A stretch of 64,000 nucleotides of DNA from Bacteroidota bacterium (GCA_947477885.1 CANJUD010000003.1:62001-126000), one strand, 5' to 3'. Positions 10,371-20,248 are shown, numbered from the stretch's first letter. Notes: generated by a model from the letters alone, not told the origin. A program made the numbers and translations.

Positions 10371-11525
10371 TTGCATCGCACCCGTATCTTTGTAATCGTG
10401 ATAAAAACCAAATTATATGATACCGCTGCCAAGCAAGAAACTGCTGTGCTAGTGGCCGTGCAGACTCCCGAACAGAGTGATACCCAAACTGTGGAGTACT
10501 TAGATGAGCTTGCTTTTTTGATTGAAACCTGTGGAGCCAAACCTTTAAAGCAATTCACACAAAAACTACAAAAAGTGCATCCACGTACGTATGTGGGCGA
10601 AGGGAAATTGGCTGATATAGTTTCCTATATAAAAGAATACGAAGCCGATATCGTGGTATTTGATGACGAACTCACACCTTCACAAATAAGAAATATTGAG
10701 ACAGAGATTGGAGAAGTAAAAATATTAGACCGAAGCAATTTAATATTGGATATTTTTGCCCGCAATGCCCGTACCTCACAAGCAAAAACGCAGGTAGAGT
10801 TGGCACAAAACCAATATATGCTGCCACGATTAACAAGAATGTGGACTCACTTGCAAAAGCAAAAAGGCGGTGTAGGTATGCGTGGTCCAGGAGAAAGAGA
10901 AATAGAAACCGACCGTCGTGTAATTCGTGATAGGATAAGTTTGCTGAAAGATAAACTGGAAGATATAGATCGTATTAATATAGGTCAGCGGAAAAATAGG
11001 ACGGGTGTGAAACGCTTGGCACTGGTGGGTTATACCAATGTGGGCAAATCATCCATCATGAATATGGTGAGCAAAAGTGACGTGCTTGCCGAGAATAAAT
11101 TATTTGCTACACTCGATGCTACCGTGCGAAAAGTATATATTGACGGGCATAATTTTTTGTTGAGTGATACGGTTGGTTTTATACGCAAATTGCCTCACCA
11201 ATTAGTCGAGTGTTTCAAATCTACTTTGGATGAAGTGCGTGAAGCTGATGCTTTGTTGCATGTGGTGGACGTATCACATAAAAATTTTGAAGAGCAAATT
11301 GATGTAGTGAACCAGACTTTGGTTGATATAGGTGCGGCAGATAAACCCACTTTAATGGTATTTAATAAAACAGATTTAATACAAGAGCAAGAAATATTTG
11401 AAAACCTGCAAGCCACGTGGATGGCGAAGAAAAATAATCCTGCGATATTTGTATCGGTATTACAAAAAGCCGATGCGGCAAGGATTAAGGAAGCAATTGT
11501 GAAGGTACTGGAGGGGTTGAGGTAA
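10371..11525 (+). CDS. hflX: GTPase HflX
   Basis: GPGEREIETDRR, GYTNVGKSSIMN, DTVGFIRKLPHQLVECFKSTLDEV. Confidence 0.96.
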   Translation: MHRTRIFVIVIKTKLYDTAAKQETAVLVAVQTPEQSDTQTVEYLDELAFLIETCGAKPLKQFTQKLQKVHPRTYVGEGKLADIVSYIKEYEADIVVFDDELTPSQIRNIETEIGEVKILDRSNLILDIFARNARTSQAKTQVELAQNQYMLPRLTRMWTHLQKQKGGVGMRGPGEREIETDRRVIRDRISLLKDKLEDIDRINIGQRKNRTGVKRLALVGYTNVGKSSIMNMVSKSDVLAENKLFATLDATVRKVYIDGHNFLLSDTVGFIRKLPHQLVECFKSTLDEVREADALLHVVDVSHKNFEEQIDVVNQTLVDIGAADKPTLMVFNKTDLIQEQEIFENLQATWMAKKNNPAIFVSVLQKADAARIKEAIVKVLEGLR

Positions 11526-11545
11526 TTATATATATTTTCCGTTTT

Positions 11546-11929
11546 TAATATTTCGCCCCTACGGGGCTTTCCTGTATAGGGTTATTTATTTTTACCAATA
11601 TATAATCCCGTAGGGACTTTTTAGCAAATAGTATTATAGTTCCATCGGGACCATATATCGGTAGTAATTTGTTTATGTAGAATTACCAAGTCCCGCAGGG
11701 CAATGCTGTTAAGTTAAGAGAAAATGCTAATCTATTGCCCTGCTCTTCAGAGCAGGGGACTGAGAATATATAATGTATTGTTCCGATACTTCGGAATTAG
11801 CCGCAGAAAACAATGTGGCTAAAGCCGAGCACCTATTCCTATTAATCCGTTGGCTGATTCCGAAGTATCGGAACAACGGCAATAGATATTCCTTAACTTA
11901 ACAGCATTGCCCATAGGGACGAAATATTA
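11546..11929. mobile_element. MITE-like palindromic element with nested inverted repeats
   Basis: Terminal inverted repeats TAATATTTCGCCCCTACGGG (11546-11565) vs CCCATAGGGACGAAATATTA (11910-11929), 18/20; perfect 21-bp IR 11698-11718/11892-11912; perfect 20-bp IR 11778-11797/11857-11876; no ORF. Confidence 0.75.
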
Positions 11930-11958
11930 TAATGAAATCAGAAAGCTAGAATAATATA

Positions 11959-12618
11959 TTATAAAAACAATTTCGGAACCTTCGCATCAATATATACTTC
12001 TTCATTTTTTACCGGATGTATAAACCTCAATTCCTTCGCATGCAATCCAATTGCAGCATCGGCTAATGGGGCAGGGGAGCCATACTTTACATCACCCACT
12101 ATGGTACAACCAATTGCTGCGAGCTGCGAACGAATCTGGTGTGGACGACCCGTATGTGGTTTTACTTCTAATATATATTGAGTGCCGAGTTGTTTAATCA
12201 GTTCATATTCCAAAACAGCTTGTAAAGCATTCGGTGTTGGCTTATTATATGCTTTTACTTTATTCTGCTGTTCGTTCTTTATTATATAATGTGTGAGTGT
12301 ATCTTTTATATTCATCGGTTTTTTATCGACCAATGCCCAATAGGTTTTTTGTACTTCACGTTGACTAAAAATTTTGTTCATTCGTTCCAATGCTTTTGAT
12401 GTTTTTGCCATTAGTACCAAACCGCTTACAGGTCTGTCAATCCGATGTATACAACCACAAAATATATTGCCGGGTTTATTATAGGTTTCTTTTATATATT
12501 CTTTGGTGTAATCAATCAAACACAAGTCTCCCGTCTTATCGCCCTGCACCAACATGCCCGAAGGTTTGTTCACAGCAATCAGATGATTATCTTCGAATAT
12601 GGTATTGAGTTTTTGCAA
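11959..12618 (-). CDS. RluA family pseudouridine synthase
   Basis: GCIHRIDRPVSGLVLMAKTSKA, LEVKPHTGRPHQIRSQLAAIG; probable TTG start at 12618 because the ORF extension to 12678 overlaps a terminator. Confidence 0.9.
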   Translation of the reverse strand: MQKLNTIFEDNHLIAVNKPSGMLVQGDKTGDLCLIDYTKEYIKETYNKPGNIFCGCIHRIDRPVSGLVLMAKTSKALERMNKIFSQREVQKTYWALVDKKPMNIKDTLTHYIIKNEQQNKVKAYNKPTPNALQAVLEYELIKQLGTQYILEVKPHTGRPHQIRSQLAAIGCTIVGDVKYGSPAPLADAAIGLHAKELRFIHPVKNEEVYIDAKVPKLFL

Positions 12619-12640
12619 TTGAGTATTATATAATGTGTCT

Positions 12641-12676
12641 AAAAAAAAAGAGCCGACCTTGGTTATTAGTCGGCTC
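12641..12676 (-). terminator. Rho-independent terminator of mdh
   Basis: Minus strand GAGCCGAC-N11-GTCGGCTC followed by T9. Confidence 0.85.
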
Positions 12677-12707
12677 AATATATTAATAGGTTTTTGGTGG
12701 TTACTAT

Positions 12708-13652
12708 TTATGCGGTAACTTGATTTAAATTATCCAAAACATTCATTACTTCTTTCACAGCAGCTGAACTTTCGTTTAATAATTTTTTCTCGTCATCATT
12801 TAATTTTAATTCAATAATTTTTTCGATTCCATTTTTGCCAAGTACAACTGGAACTCCAAGATATACATCTTTCAAACCATACTCGCCTTGCAACCACGCA
12901 CACACTGGGAATATACGTTTCTGATCACGCAAAATTGCTTCCACCATTTGAGCGGCAGATGCTCCAGGAGCATACCATGCAGAAGTTCCCAATAAGTTTA
13001 CAATTTCGCCGCCACCTTTTTTGGTGCGTTCTACAATCGCATTTAATTTATCTTCGGCAACCAATTCGGTAACAGGAATTCCTGCAACAGTGGTATAACG
13101 AGGGAGTGGAACCATAGTGTCACCATGACCACCCATTAATACCGCTTGTATATCTTTTGGTGAGCAATTTAATTCAGTAGCAAGGAATGCACGGTAACGA
13201 GCCGTATCCAAAATACCAGCCATACCGAATACACGACTACTATCTATTTTAGCAGTGAGGAATGCACAATAGGTCATCACATCCAAAGGATTTGATACCA
13301 CTATAATAATAGCATTGGGAGAATATTTAATAATATTTTCAGTAACTGATTTTACAATTCCTGCATTGGTTTGAATAAGGTCATCGCGACTCATACCTGG
13401 TTTGCGGGGAAGTCCGCTGGTGATTACCACTACATCACTGTTGGCGGTTTTGCTATAATCGGCAGTGCTACCTGTGATGCGGGTATCATACATATCCACT
13501 GGGGCGGTTTGCCAAATATCAAGAGCTTTGCCTTCAGCAAAATTTTCTTTGATATCGACCAATACCAATTCATTGCATAATTCTTTGTGGGCTATTACAT
13601 CGGCACAAGTGGCTCCCACATTGCCGGCACCTACTACAGTTACTTTACTCAT
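12708..13652 (-). CDS. mdh: Malate dehydrogenase
   Basis: VTVVGAGNVGATCADVIA, VVSNPLDVMTYCA, MGGHGDTMVPLPRY. Confidence 0.96.
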   Translation of the reverse strand: MSKVTVVGAGNVGATCADVIAHKELCNELVLVDIKENFAEGKALDIWQTAPVDMYDTRITGSTADYSKTANSDVVVITSGLPRKPGMSRDDLIQTNAGIVKSVTENIIKYSPNAIIIVVSNPLDVMTYCAFLTAKIDSSRVFGMAGILDTARYRAFLATELNCSPKDIQAVLMGGHGDTMVPLPRYTTVAGIPVTELVAEDKLNAIVERTKKGGGEIVNLLGTSAWYAPGASAAQMVEAILRDQKRIFPVCAWLQGEYGLKDVYLGVPVVLGKNGIEKIIELKLNDDEKKLLNESSAAVKEVMNVLDNLNQVTA

Positions 13653-13706
13653 AATAATATTATAGATTTTTTTTAGTGGTGCAAAGTTAATGCAGCAGAG
13701 GTAAAA

Positions 13707-13748
13707 TCAAAGCAATGTTTCTCTAACCTTTTTCGGCAAAGACTTCAC
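13707..13748 (-). pseudogene. 42-nt relic of a YjbR/MmcQ gene 3' end
   Basis: Encodes VKSLPKKVRETLL* exactly as the intact copy at 13816-13857, with 6 nucleotide differences, all synonymous. Confidence 0.75.
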
Positions 13749-13815
13749 TTGCACCCTGGGTGTGCTTGGCCATGGTGAGCGTAGTCGAACCATCACCAAC
13801 CACAAAGTGTATTAT

Positions 13816-14166
13816 TCAAAGCAAAGTTTCCCTTACTTTTTTAGGCAAAGATTTCACCACCAAATTATACGAATTATCTATCTGCTCACATAAAAATTTA
13901 AGCGGTAAACTTCCATCTATTATAATAGTATTCCAATGCTGTTTATTCATGTGATAACCGGGTTGCACAGCATCGTAGCGTTCTCGTAAATCAACTGCTT
14001 CTTCGGGATCGCATTTTAGATTGATACTTCTAAAATTATTGACATTGCTTAATGCAAACATTTTTCCGCAGACTTTAAATACTAAGGTTTCATTATCAAA
14101 CGGGAATTCTTCGATAACTCCTTTTTTGGCGATACAATAATTCCGGTATGTTTCGATGTCGAGCAT
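13816..14166 (-). CDS. MmcQ/YjbR family DNA-binding protein
   Basis: FDNETLVFKVCGKMFALSNV, CDPEEAVDLRERYDAVQPGYHMNKQHWNTI. Confidence 0.88.
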   Translation of the reverse strand: MLDIETYRNYCIAKKGVIEEFPFDNETLVFKVCGKMFALSNVNNFRSINLKCDPEEAVDLRERYDAVQPGYHMNKQHWNTIIIDGSLPLKFLCEQIDNSYNLVVKSLPKKVRETLL

Positions 14167-14264
14167 GAAGCAAAGTTAATATTGCACTAACAGATGAAAA
14201 AATTGTATGTTTGAGTTTTGAAAACGGAATCTCAGAATATTTAAAATTCAAGTTTGTAATTGCT

Positions 14265-14534
14265 ATGATAGGATGGATGTATATTTTAGAATGTGCGAAT
14301 AGAAGCTATTATATAGGGAGTACGAATAATTTGGAACTAAGATTACAACAACACCAAAATGGTGAAGGAGCAAATTTTACTAGAAAGCATTTACCTGTAA
14401 AACTAGTTTATACAGAATAATTTAATAGAATTGACAAAGCACTTAAAGGGGAAAAACAAGTGCAAGGTCGGAGTAGGAAAAAGAAAGAAGCATTAATAAA
14501 TCGAAACCCAGAATTACTGCCTGGTTTAGCCTAA
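14265..14534 (+). pseudogene. GIY-YIG nuclease family protein interrupted by an in-frame TAA
   Basis: MIGWMYILECANRSYYIGSTNNLELRLQQHQNGEGANFTRKHLPVKLVYTE*FNRIDKALKGEKQVQGRSRKKKEALINRNPELLPGLA*; stop at 14418-14420, same frame continues. Confidence 0.85.
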
Positions 14535-14647
14535 TGCAAAAATAAAACGCATCATAGTAATGTTGGCTTCTCCCGAATAAGATTCGGGACAGCTCAGCCA
14601 GCGGGCGGCTCCTCTGAGCCTGCGGAGTATGATTAGATAATTACAAA

Positions 14648-14675
14648 CGTTCGTTGAGCGGAGTCGAAACGAACG
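14648..14675. repeat. REP-like hairpin CGTTCGTTGAGCGGAGTCGAAACGAACG at the nuoN 3' end
   Basis: Inverted repeat CGTTCGTT/AACGAACG around the TGAGCGGAGTCGAA core also seen near 24840. Confidence 0.65.
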
Positions 14676-14677
14676 AA

Positions 14678-16066
14678 TTACGCCAAATCCAAAACGACCT
14701 GCGGCATCAATCCCAAAGCAATCAATCCGAGTATACAAACAAGTATTACAAATACGGTTGATAGTGGAACTTGAATAGCATCTTCACTACCTTTTTTGAA
14801 CCAGGCTGCTATAATAGTTTTTAGGTAATAATATATACTAATTGCAGAAGTACAAATAGCTACAATAACCAACCAAGGATATTGTTCATATACGGTGGTG
14901 AACAAATAATACTTGCCCATAAAGCCGGCCAATGGCGGAACTCCAGCTAATGATAATAATGATATAGTAAGCCCAATTGCTAACCATTTGTTGCGTTTCC
15001 CTAAACCATTATAGTCTTCAAAATTTTCTTTGCCTGTAGTAATCAATACTGCAAATGTGGCAATACTTGCAAGTGAATAAGCAGCCAAATATAATACCAC
15101 TGCTTTGGGCACATTGTTGCCATTTGCTGCTACGGTCATTAATAAATATCCTGCGTGTGCAACACTGCTCCAGGCCAACATTCGTTTTAAAGAAATTTGA
15201 TATACTGCAGTCACATTTCCGAGTATCATGGTAGCTGCAGAAATAATTGCAAAGGTTTTGCCCCACTCTGCTCCCATCGGATGCAGCACACCGTTGAAGA
15301 AAAATATCAAAGCACCAAAGCCCGCAATTTTTACCACAGTGGACATGAAAGAAGTTATAATACTCGGAGCTCCACTATACACATCGGGAGTCCAGAAATG
15401 GAAAGGTGCAGCACCTATTTTAAATACCAGACCTACCATTGTAAACACGATACCCATTTTAAAAATTCCGCCTGATACATTCAGTTGGTTATGGGTATAA
15501 TTATATATTTGATTTACATTAAAACTTCCAGTCGCACCATATATCAATGCCAGTCCGAATAACAAAAATCCTGTGGCAAATGCACCTAATAAAAAGTACT
15601 TAAGACCACTCTCATTACTGCTTGAATCATGCTTATTACTGCCCGCCATTATATATAACGGAATGGACATTATTTCGATACCCAAAAACAGCATCAATAG
15701 GTTTGTATAACTCACAGCGATAACGGCACCACACATACTAAATAGCATCAGGGCATGCATATCGGCACGGTGGTTTTCAGTATAGTTAAATCCTTTATGG
15801 GCCAATATAGTAATAAGTAAACCTGATATCATGATCAGGCCAACAAGTCCAGAATTTTTATTGATATCGAACATCTTCAAAAACTGATGTTCGTTAATAT
15901 ACATACCAAACATTTTATCTTCGCAATAGCATCCATATCCCGAAGCTATATATAATAAACCCAATAGACCTAATACCACAACTGGCAAAACAATTTTGCG
16001 AGATTTAAACAATCCCATCATCATTGTGATTACTGCAAGTACTGAAAGTCCTATTAATAGTTTCAT
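14678..16066 (-). CDS. nuoN: NADH-quinone oxidoreductase subunit N
   Basis: Multi-TM antiporter-like; KIGAAPFHFWTPDVYSGAP, LAWSSVAHAGYLLM. Confidence 0.93.
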   Translation of the reverse strand: MKLLIGLSVLAVITMMMGLFKSRKIVLPVVVLGLLGLLYIASGYGCYCEDKMFGMYINEHQFLKMFDINKNSGLVGLIMISGLLITILAHKGFNYTENHRADMHALMLFSMCGAVIAVSYTNLLMLFLGIEIMSIPLYIMAGSNKHDSSSNESGLKYFLLGAFATGFLLFGLALIYGATGSFNVNQIYNYTHNQLNVSGGIFKMGIVFTMVGLVFKIGAAPFHFWTPDVYSGAPSIITSFMSTVVKIAGFGALIFFFNGVLHPMGAEWGKTFAIISAATMILGNVTAVYQISLKRMLAWSSVAHAGYLLMTVAANGNNVPKAVVLYLAAYSLASIATFAVLITTGKENFEDYNGLGKRNKWLAIGLTISLLSLAGVPPLAGFMGKYYLFTTVYEQYPWLVIVAICTSAISIYYYLKTIIAAWFKKGSEDAIQVPLSTVFVILVCILGLIALGLMPQVVLDLA

Positions 16067-16084
16067 TGGGTCTTTTCTATGCGG

Positions 16085-17545
16085 TTATTTTAGCGTTAGT
16101 GTGGTTTGGAATGTTTCGATGGCTTGTTTTGATATATCAAAAATGGGTTGTGGATATACACCAAGTATGATAACAAGTAATGCTATGATACCCATTAAAA
16201 TAGTTTCACGGGTATTCAAATCTTTAATATCAACAGTATAACTTGTAACATCGCCAAAAATGGCAAGGTTATATAAACGCAACATATATACGGCACAAAA
16301 TATAACAGTTAATCCAGCAATTGCCGCCATATAAATATTGATACTATATATAGATTTTAACAATAAAAATTCTCCCACAAAACCATTTGTTAAAGGTACA
16401 GCTAATGAACCTAAAACTATAATCATAAATAATACAGAAAGCCTTGGTGCCTTGGTGGCAATGCCTCCCAGCTTGGTAAGGTCACGTGTTCCTGTTCTGC
16501 GTTCTATTAATTCTATAGCTAAAAATAATCCAACTATATTAATACCGTGATTCACCATTTGTATTACCGCACCTTGCAAACCATCTATAGTTAATGTAAA
16601 TATTCCTGCAGCAATTAATCCCACATGCGATAGGGAAGAATATGCTGCTATTTTTTTCATATCAGTTTGTTTAATGGCAATCCAACCACCATAAACTACA
16701 CCTATAATACATAATACAATGGGTAAATTAAATCCTGCGGAAACCAAGTCAGGTGCGAAAGGAAGCAACCAACGTATGATTCCATATATACCCATTTTTA
16801 ACATAATACCTGATAACAGCATCGTGCCAGGAGCTGGTGAAACTGTATATGTTTCGGGTTGCCAAGTATGGAATGGGACTATAGGAATTTTAACGGCGAA
16901 TGCTAAAAATATAAACCAAAATACTATTTGTTGGCCGGCTGCATCGAGGCTTCGGGCTCCCATTTGCAGGGCTTCCCAACTAAAGTTATGATCGCCTGGT
17001 GTGTTCAAATATAAATATATTAAACCGACCAACATAAATAAGCTGCCAGCAAAAGTATATATAAAGAACTTGATGGTAACAGGCACTCTGTTTTCACCGC
17101 CCCAATATGCACATATAAACCATATAGGAATAAGAGTTATTTCCCAGAAAACATAAAATAATAATCCGTCTGTTGCTATGAAAACACCATTCAGCCCAGC
17201 TTGCATTAGTATAATTAATCCATAAAATGCGGCAGGGTATTCAGGGGTTTTGCCATAAGAAGAAAGTATAATAATAGGCACCAATAAGTTGGTGAGCAAA
17301 ATCATTAATAAGGATATCCCATCAAGTCCTCCACAAAATGAAATCCCTATACTCTCTACCCAAGGTTGGTCGAATGTAAATTGAAATCCTTCATCACTTT
17401 GTGCATCGAAACTACTTAATAGATATATACTAAATATTAAGTTTAATACTGAAAAAGATAAAGCAATTGTTTTTCCCATACTGCCTTTGATAAACAAAAA
17501 CAGCAGTGATGCAAACAGCGGTATGAATATAAGTAATACTGCCAT
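16085..17545 (-). CDS. nuoM: NADH-quinone oxidoreductase subunit M
   Basis: VKIPIVPFHTWQPETYTVSPAPGTMLLSGIMLKMG, AYSSLSHVGLIAAG. Confidence 0.95.
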   Translation of the reverse strand: MAVLLIFIPLFASLLFLFIKGSMGKTIALSFSVLNLIFSIYLLSSFDAQSDEGFQFTFDQPWVESIGISFCGGLDGISLLMILLTNLLVPIIILSSYGKTPEYPAAFYGLIILMQAGLNGVFIATDGLLFYVFWEITLIPIWFICAYWGGENRVPVTIKFFIYTFAGSLFMLVGLIYLYLNTPGDHNFSWEALQMGARSLDAAGQQIVFWFIFLAFAVKIPIVPFHTWQPETYTVSPAPGTMLLSGIMLKMGIYGIIRWLLPFAPDLVSAGFNLPIVLCIIGVVYGGWIAIKQTDMKKIAAYSSLSHVGLIAAGIFTLTIDGLQGAVIQMVNHGINIVGLFLAIELIERRTGTRDLTKLGGIATKAPRLSVLFMIIVLGSLAVPLTNGFVGEFLLLKSIYSINIYMAAIAGLTVIFCAVYMLRLYNLAIFGDVTSYTVDIKDLNTRETILMGIIALLVIILGVYPQPIFDISKQAIETFQTTLTLK

Positions 17546-17546
17546 G

Positions 17547-19421
17547 TTACATGAAAAAATTAAAGACTAAGATTAATAAAACTCCTGCCACCATTCCTAC
17601 CATATACCACTCAAGTTTACCGTCCTGCAATAGTCTCAATAGATTTGCACTTTGCTTCACACACCATGCTATGCTATTAACTATACCATCCACAATTTGA
17701 TTGTCCACCACTTTGTGAAGGAATACAGAAAGTGCTTCAATAGGTTTTACAAATAAAGTATTATATATTTCATCGATATAATATTTGTGTGATAGTACTT
17801 TTGAAAATCCAGTTTCTGCTTCGTCAGATTCAGGCACTATAGATTTTGTTATATAATAATTGCGAACACTAAATATGATAACTGCCAATACCACAATTGA
17901 AATCCCCAGTACAGTATATTCAAAAAATTCTGATGGATGGAAATGACTTGAACCTTCCACAATCGGATGTAAAAAATGATTGAGTATATGATTGTCGCTC
18001 ATCCAACCCGGCATGCCTAAGAATCCAGCCACAGACGCTAATACAGCCAATACCATCAAGGGTATAGTCATACTCATCGGACTTTCATGCAAGTGTTCTT
18101 TTTGATGATGCGTGCCACGGAAATTGCCACGGAATACTAAGAAATATAGTCGGAACATATATATAGCAGTGAGTACCGAAGCCATTGCTAAAAGTGTGAA
18201 TACGATATCAGAATGACCATGAGCCATTGCCAATATTTCGTCTTTTGAGAAAAATCCGGAGAAGAAGGGAACACCCGTAATTGCTAAGGTTCCAATTAAA
18301 AAAGTGATATGAGTTATCGGCAATGCTTTTTTCAATCCACCCATTTTGCGAATGTCTTGTTCGCCACCCATACCATGTATTACAGAGCCAGAACCCAAGA
18401 ATAACAATGCTTTGAAAAATGCATGGGTCAATAAATGGAACATGGCCGTGGTATATGCACCCACACCCAGTGCCACAAACATATATCCCAACTGACTTAC
18501 GGTGCTATATGCCAGTACTTTTTTAATATCGTTTTGTTTTATGCCGATTGTTCCTGCAATCATGGCAGTGGCTAGACCAACATACATAATCAATTCAGAT
18601 GCATTGGGCGACATGATATATAATACATTGCTTCGAACCACCAAGTATATACCCGCGGTTACCATGGTAGCTGCATGTATCAGTGCTGAAACGGGCGTTG
18701 GTCCTGCCATCGCATCGGGCAACCAAGTATATAATGGTATCTGTGCCGATTTGCCCATTGCTCCTACAAATAATAATATACATATAATATTTGTTGAGTC
18801 GCCATGTGCATAGGCATTTTTGAAAACATCAGCATATTCTATACTTCCAAAAGTATTAAATATCATAAAAATGCCAAGCAATAATCCCAAATCACCAATA
18901 CGGTTCATGATAAAAGCTTTGCGGGCAGCAACACCAAATTCTTTGTTCTTATACCAAAATCCGATGAGCAAGTATGAACATAGCCCAACACCTTCCCAAC
19001 CAAAAAACATCAACATATAATTACTACCCATCACGAGTAATAACATAGAGAAGATAAATAAATTGAGGTAGGCAAAAAATCTGTGAAATCCATCATCATG
19101 ATGCATATATCCATCGGAATACATGTGGATGAGGAATCCGATTCCTGTTATAATGAGCATCATCATGGTGCTCAACTGGTCTATCTGAAATGCAATTTGT
19201 ATATGGGTATCGCCCACACTAATCCAATCATATAGCACAGCAGTGAAAGCACCTTCATCAATTACTTGTTTGAAACATAATATAGATAATATAAACGAAC
19301 CCAATATTGTGCCACATGCTATAGTAGCAACCACTGGCTTGGGTAAGCGTTTGCCCGCCAATCCATTGATTACAAAACCTAGAAAAGGCAGTAGCGGTAT
19401 GAGGTAAACTAAATCAGCCAT
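17547..19421 (-). CDS. nuoL: NADH-quinone oxidoreductase subunit L
   Basis: GKSAQIPLYTWLPDAMAGPTPVSALIHAATMVTAG, AYSTVSQLGYMFVALG. Confidence 0.96.
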   Translation of the reverse strand: MADLVYLIPLLPFLGFVINGLAGKRLPKPVVATIACGTILGSFILSILCFKQVIDEGAFTAVLYDWISVGDTHIQIAFQIDQLSTMMMLIITGIGFLIHMYSDGYMHHDDGFHRFFAYLNLFIFSMLLLVMGSNYMLMFFGWEGVGLCSYLLIGFWYKNKEFGVAARKAFIMNRIGDLGLLLGIFMIFNTFGSIEYADVFKNAYAHGDSTNIICILLFVGAMGKSAQIPLYTWLPDAMAGPTPVSALIHAATMVTAGIYLVVRSNVLYIMSPNASELIMYVGLATAMIAGTIGIKQNDIKKVLAYSTVSQLGYMFVALGVGAYTTAMFHLLTHAFFKALLFLGSGSVIHGMGGEQDIRKMGGLKKALPITHITFLIGTLAITGVPFFSGFFSKDEILAMAHGHSDIVFTLLAMASVLTAIYMFRLYFLVFRGNFRGTHHQKEHLHESPMSMTIPLMVLAVLASVAGFLGMPGWMSDNHILNHFLHPIVEGSSHFHPSEFFEYTVLGISIVVLAVIIFSVRNYYITKSIVPESDEAETGFSKVLSHKYYIDEIYNTLFVKPIEALSVFLHKVVDNQIVDGIVNSIAWCVKQSANLLRLLQDGKLEWYMVGMVAGVLLILVFNFFM

Positions 19422-19727
19422 TTACCATTTAAGTTTGTTAAAGAGGTTAATATCGGTGGTTTTGAAATTGCGATATATCATCACGATTAACGCCAATCCT
19501 ACTGCAACTTCAGCTGCAGCTACCACCATAATAAAGAATACAAATATCTGCCCGGCAGCATCGCCATGATAAGTGCTGAAAGAAGCCATCAATAAATTCA
19601 CAGCATTGAGCATGATTTCAACACACATTAATAATATAATAGCATTCCTGCGTAGCAGCACACCCATCACCCCAATGCAAAATAGCACGGTGCTCAATAA
19701 TATATAATGTTCTATTGGTACTTTCAA
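19422..19727 (-). CDS. nuoK: NADH-quinone oxidoreductase subunit K
   Basis: GVLLRRNAIILLMCVEIMLNAVNL; size 101 aa and context. Confidence 0.95.
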   Translation of the reverse strand: MKVPIEHYILLSTVLFCIGVMGVLLRRNAIILLMCVEIMLNAVNLLMASFSTYHGDAAGQIFVFFIMVVAAAEVAVGLALIVMIYRNFKTTDINLFNKLKW

Positions 19728-20248
19728 TTTGTGATTTCGTTAACGGGTTCTATTTTTGGGTCACGTTTGCCAAGCATTACTGCTCCAATCATTGCTGAAA
19801 GAAATAATAATGACGACACTTCAAAAGGTACTACATATTCTTTAAAAAGCACTTTGCCTAGGTTTCCCACAAGGCCAATATCTTCATTCGGATTTCCCAA
19901 GGCTGGCGACATGGTTGATTTGTGCAAGGCTGCTACCATTACCAAAGCTAATAAGCATCCAGCCAATACGCCAATGCCTTTCATCAAATAGCTTTTTACT
20001 GGTTCGCTTTCTTTATTGAGGTTTAATAACATCAGTACAAATAAAAACAATACCATTATGGCACCGGCATATACTATTATATGTACGATAGCCAAAAACT
20101 GTGCATTAAGAATTATATACTGACCTGCGATGGCGAAAAAGGTAACGATAAGAAACAGTACGCTATGTATAGGATTTTTTGCAGTCACCACCAGCAGTGC
20201 CGCGAATATGGACACAAATGCAAGAAAATAAAATAGGTACTCGCTCAT
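19724..20248 (-). CDS. nuoJ: NADH-quinone oxidoreductase subunit J
   Basis: NPIHSVLFLIVTFFAIAGQYIILNAQFLAIVHIIVYAGAIMVLFLFVLMLLN. Confidence 0.95.
   Translation of the reverse strand: MSEYLFYFLAFVSIFAALLVVTAKNPIHSVLFLIVTFFAIAGQYIILNAQFLAIVHIIVYAGAIMVLFLFVLMLLNLNKESEPVKSYLMKGIGVLAGCLLALVMVAALHKSTMSPALGNPNEDIGLVGNLGKVLFKEYVVPFEVSSLLFLSAMIGAVMLGKRDPKIEPVNEITN

Noticed and set aside
10107-10376. 89-aa ORF on the minus strand
   Set aside because: Low-complexity shadow reading; the 32-aa MSKGKD... frame in the same DNA has a clean start/stop and more protein-like composition
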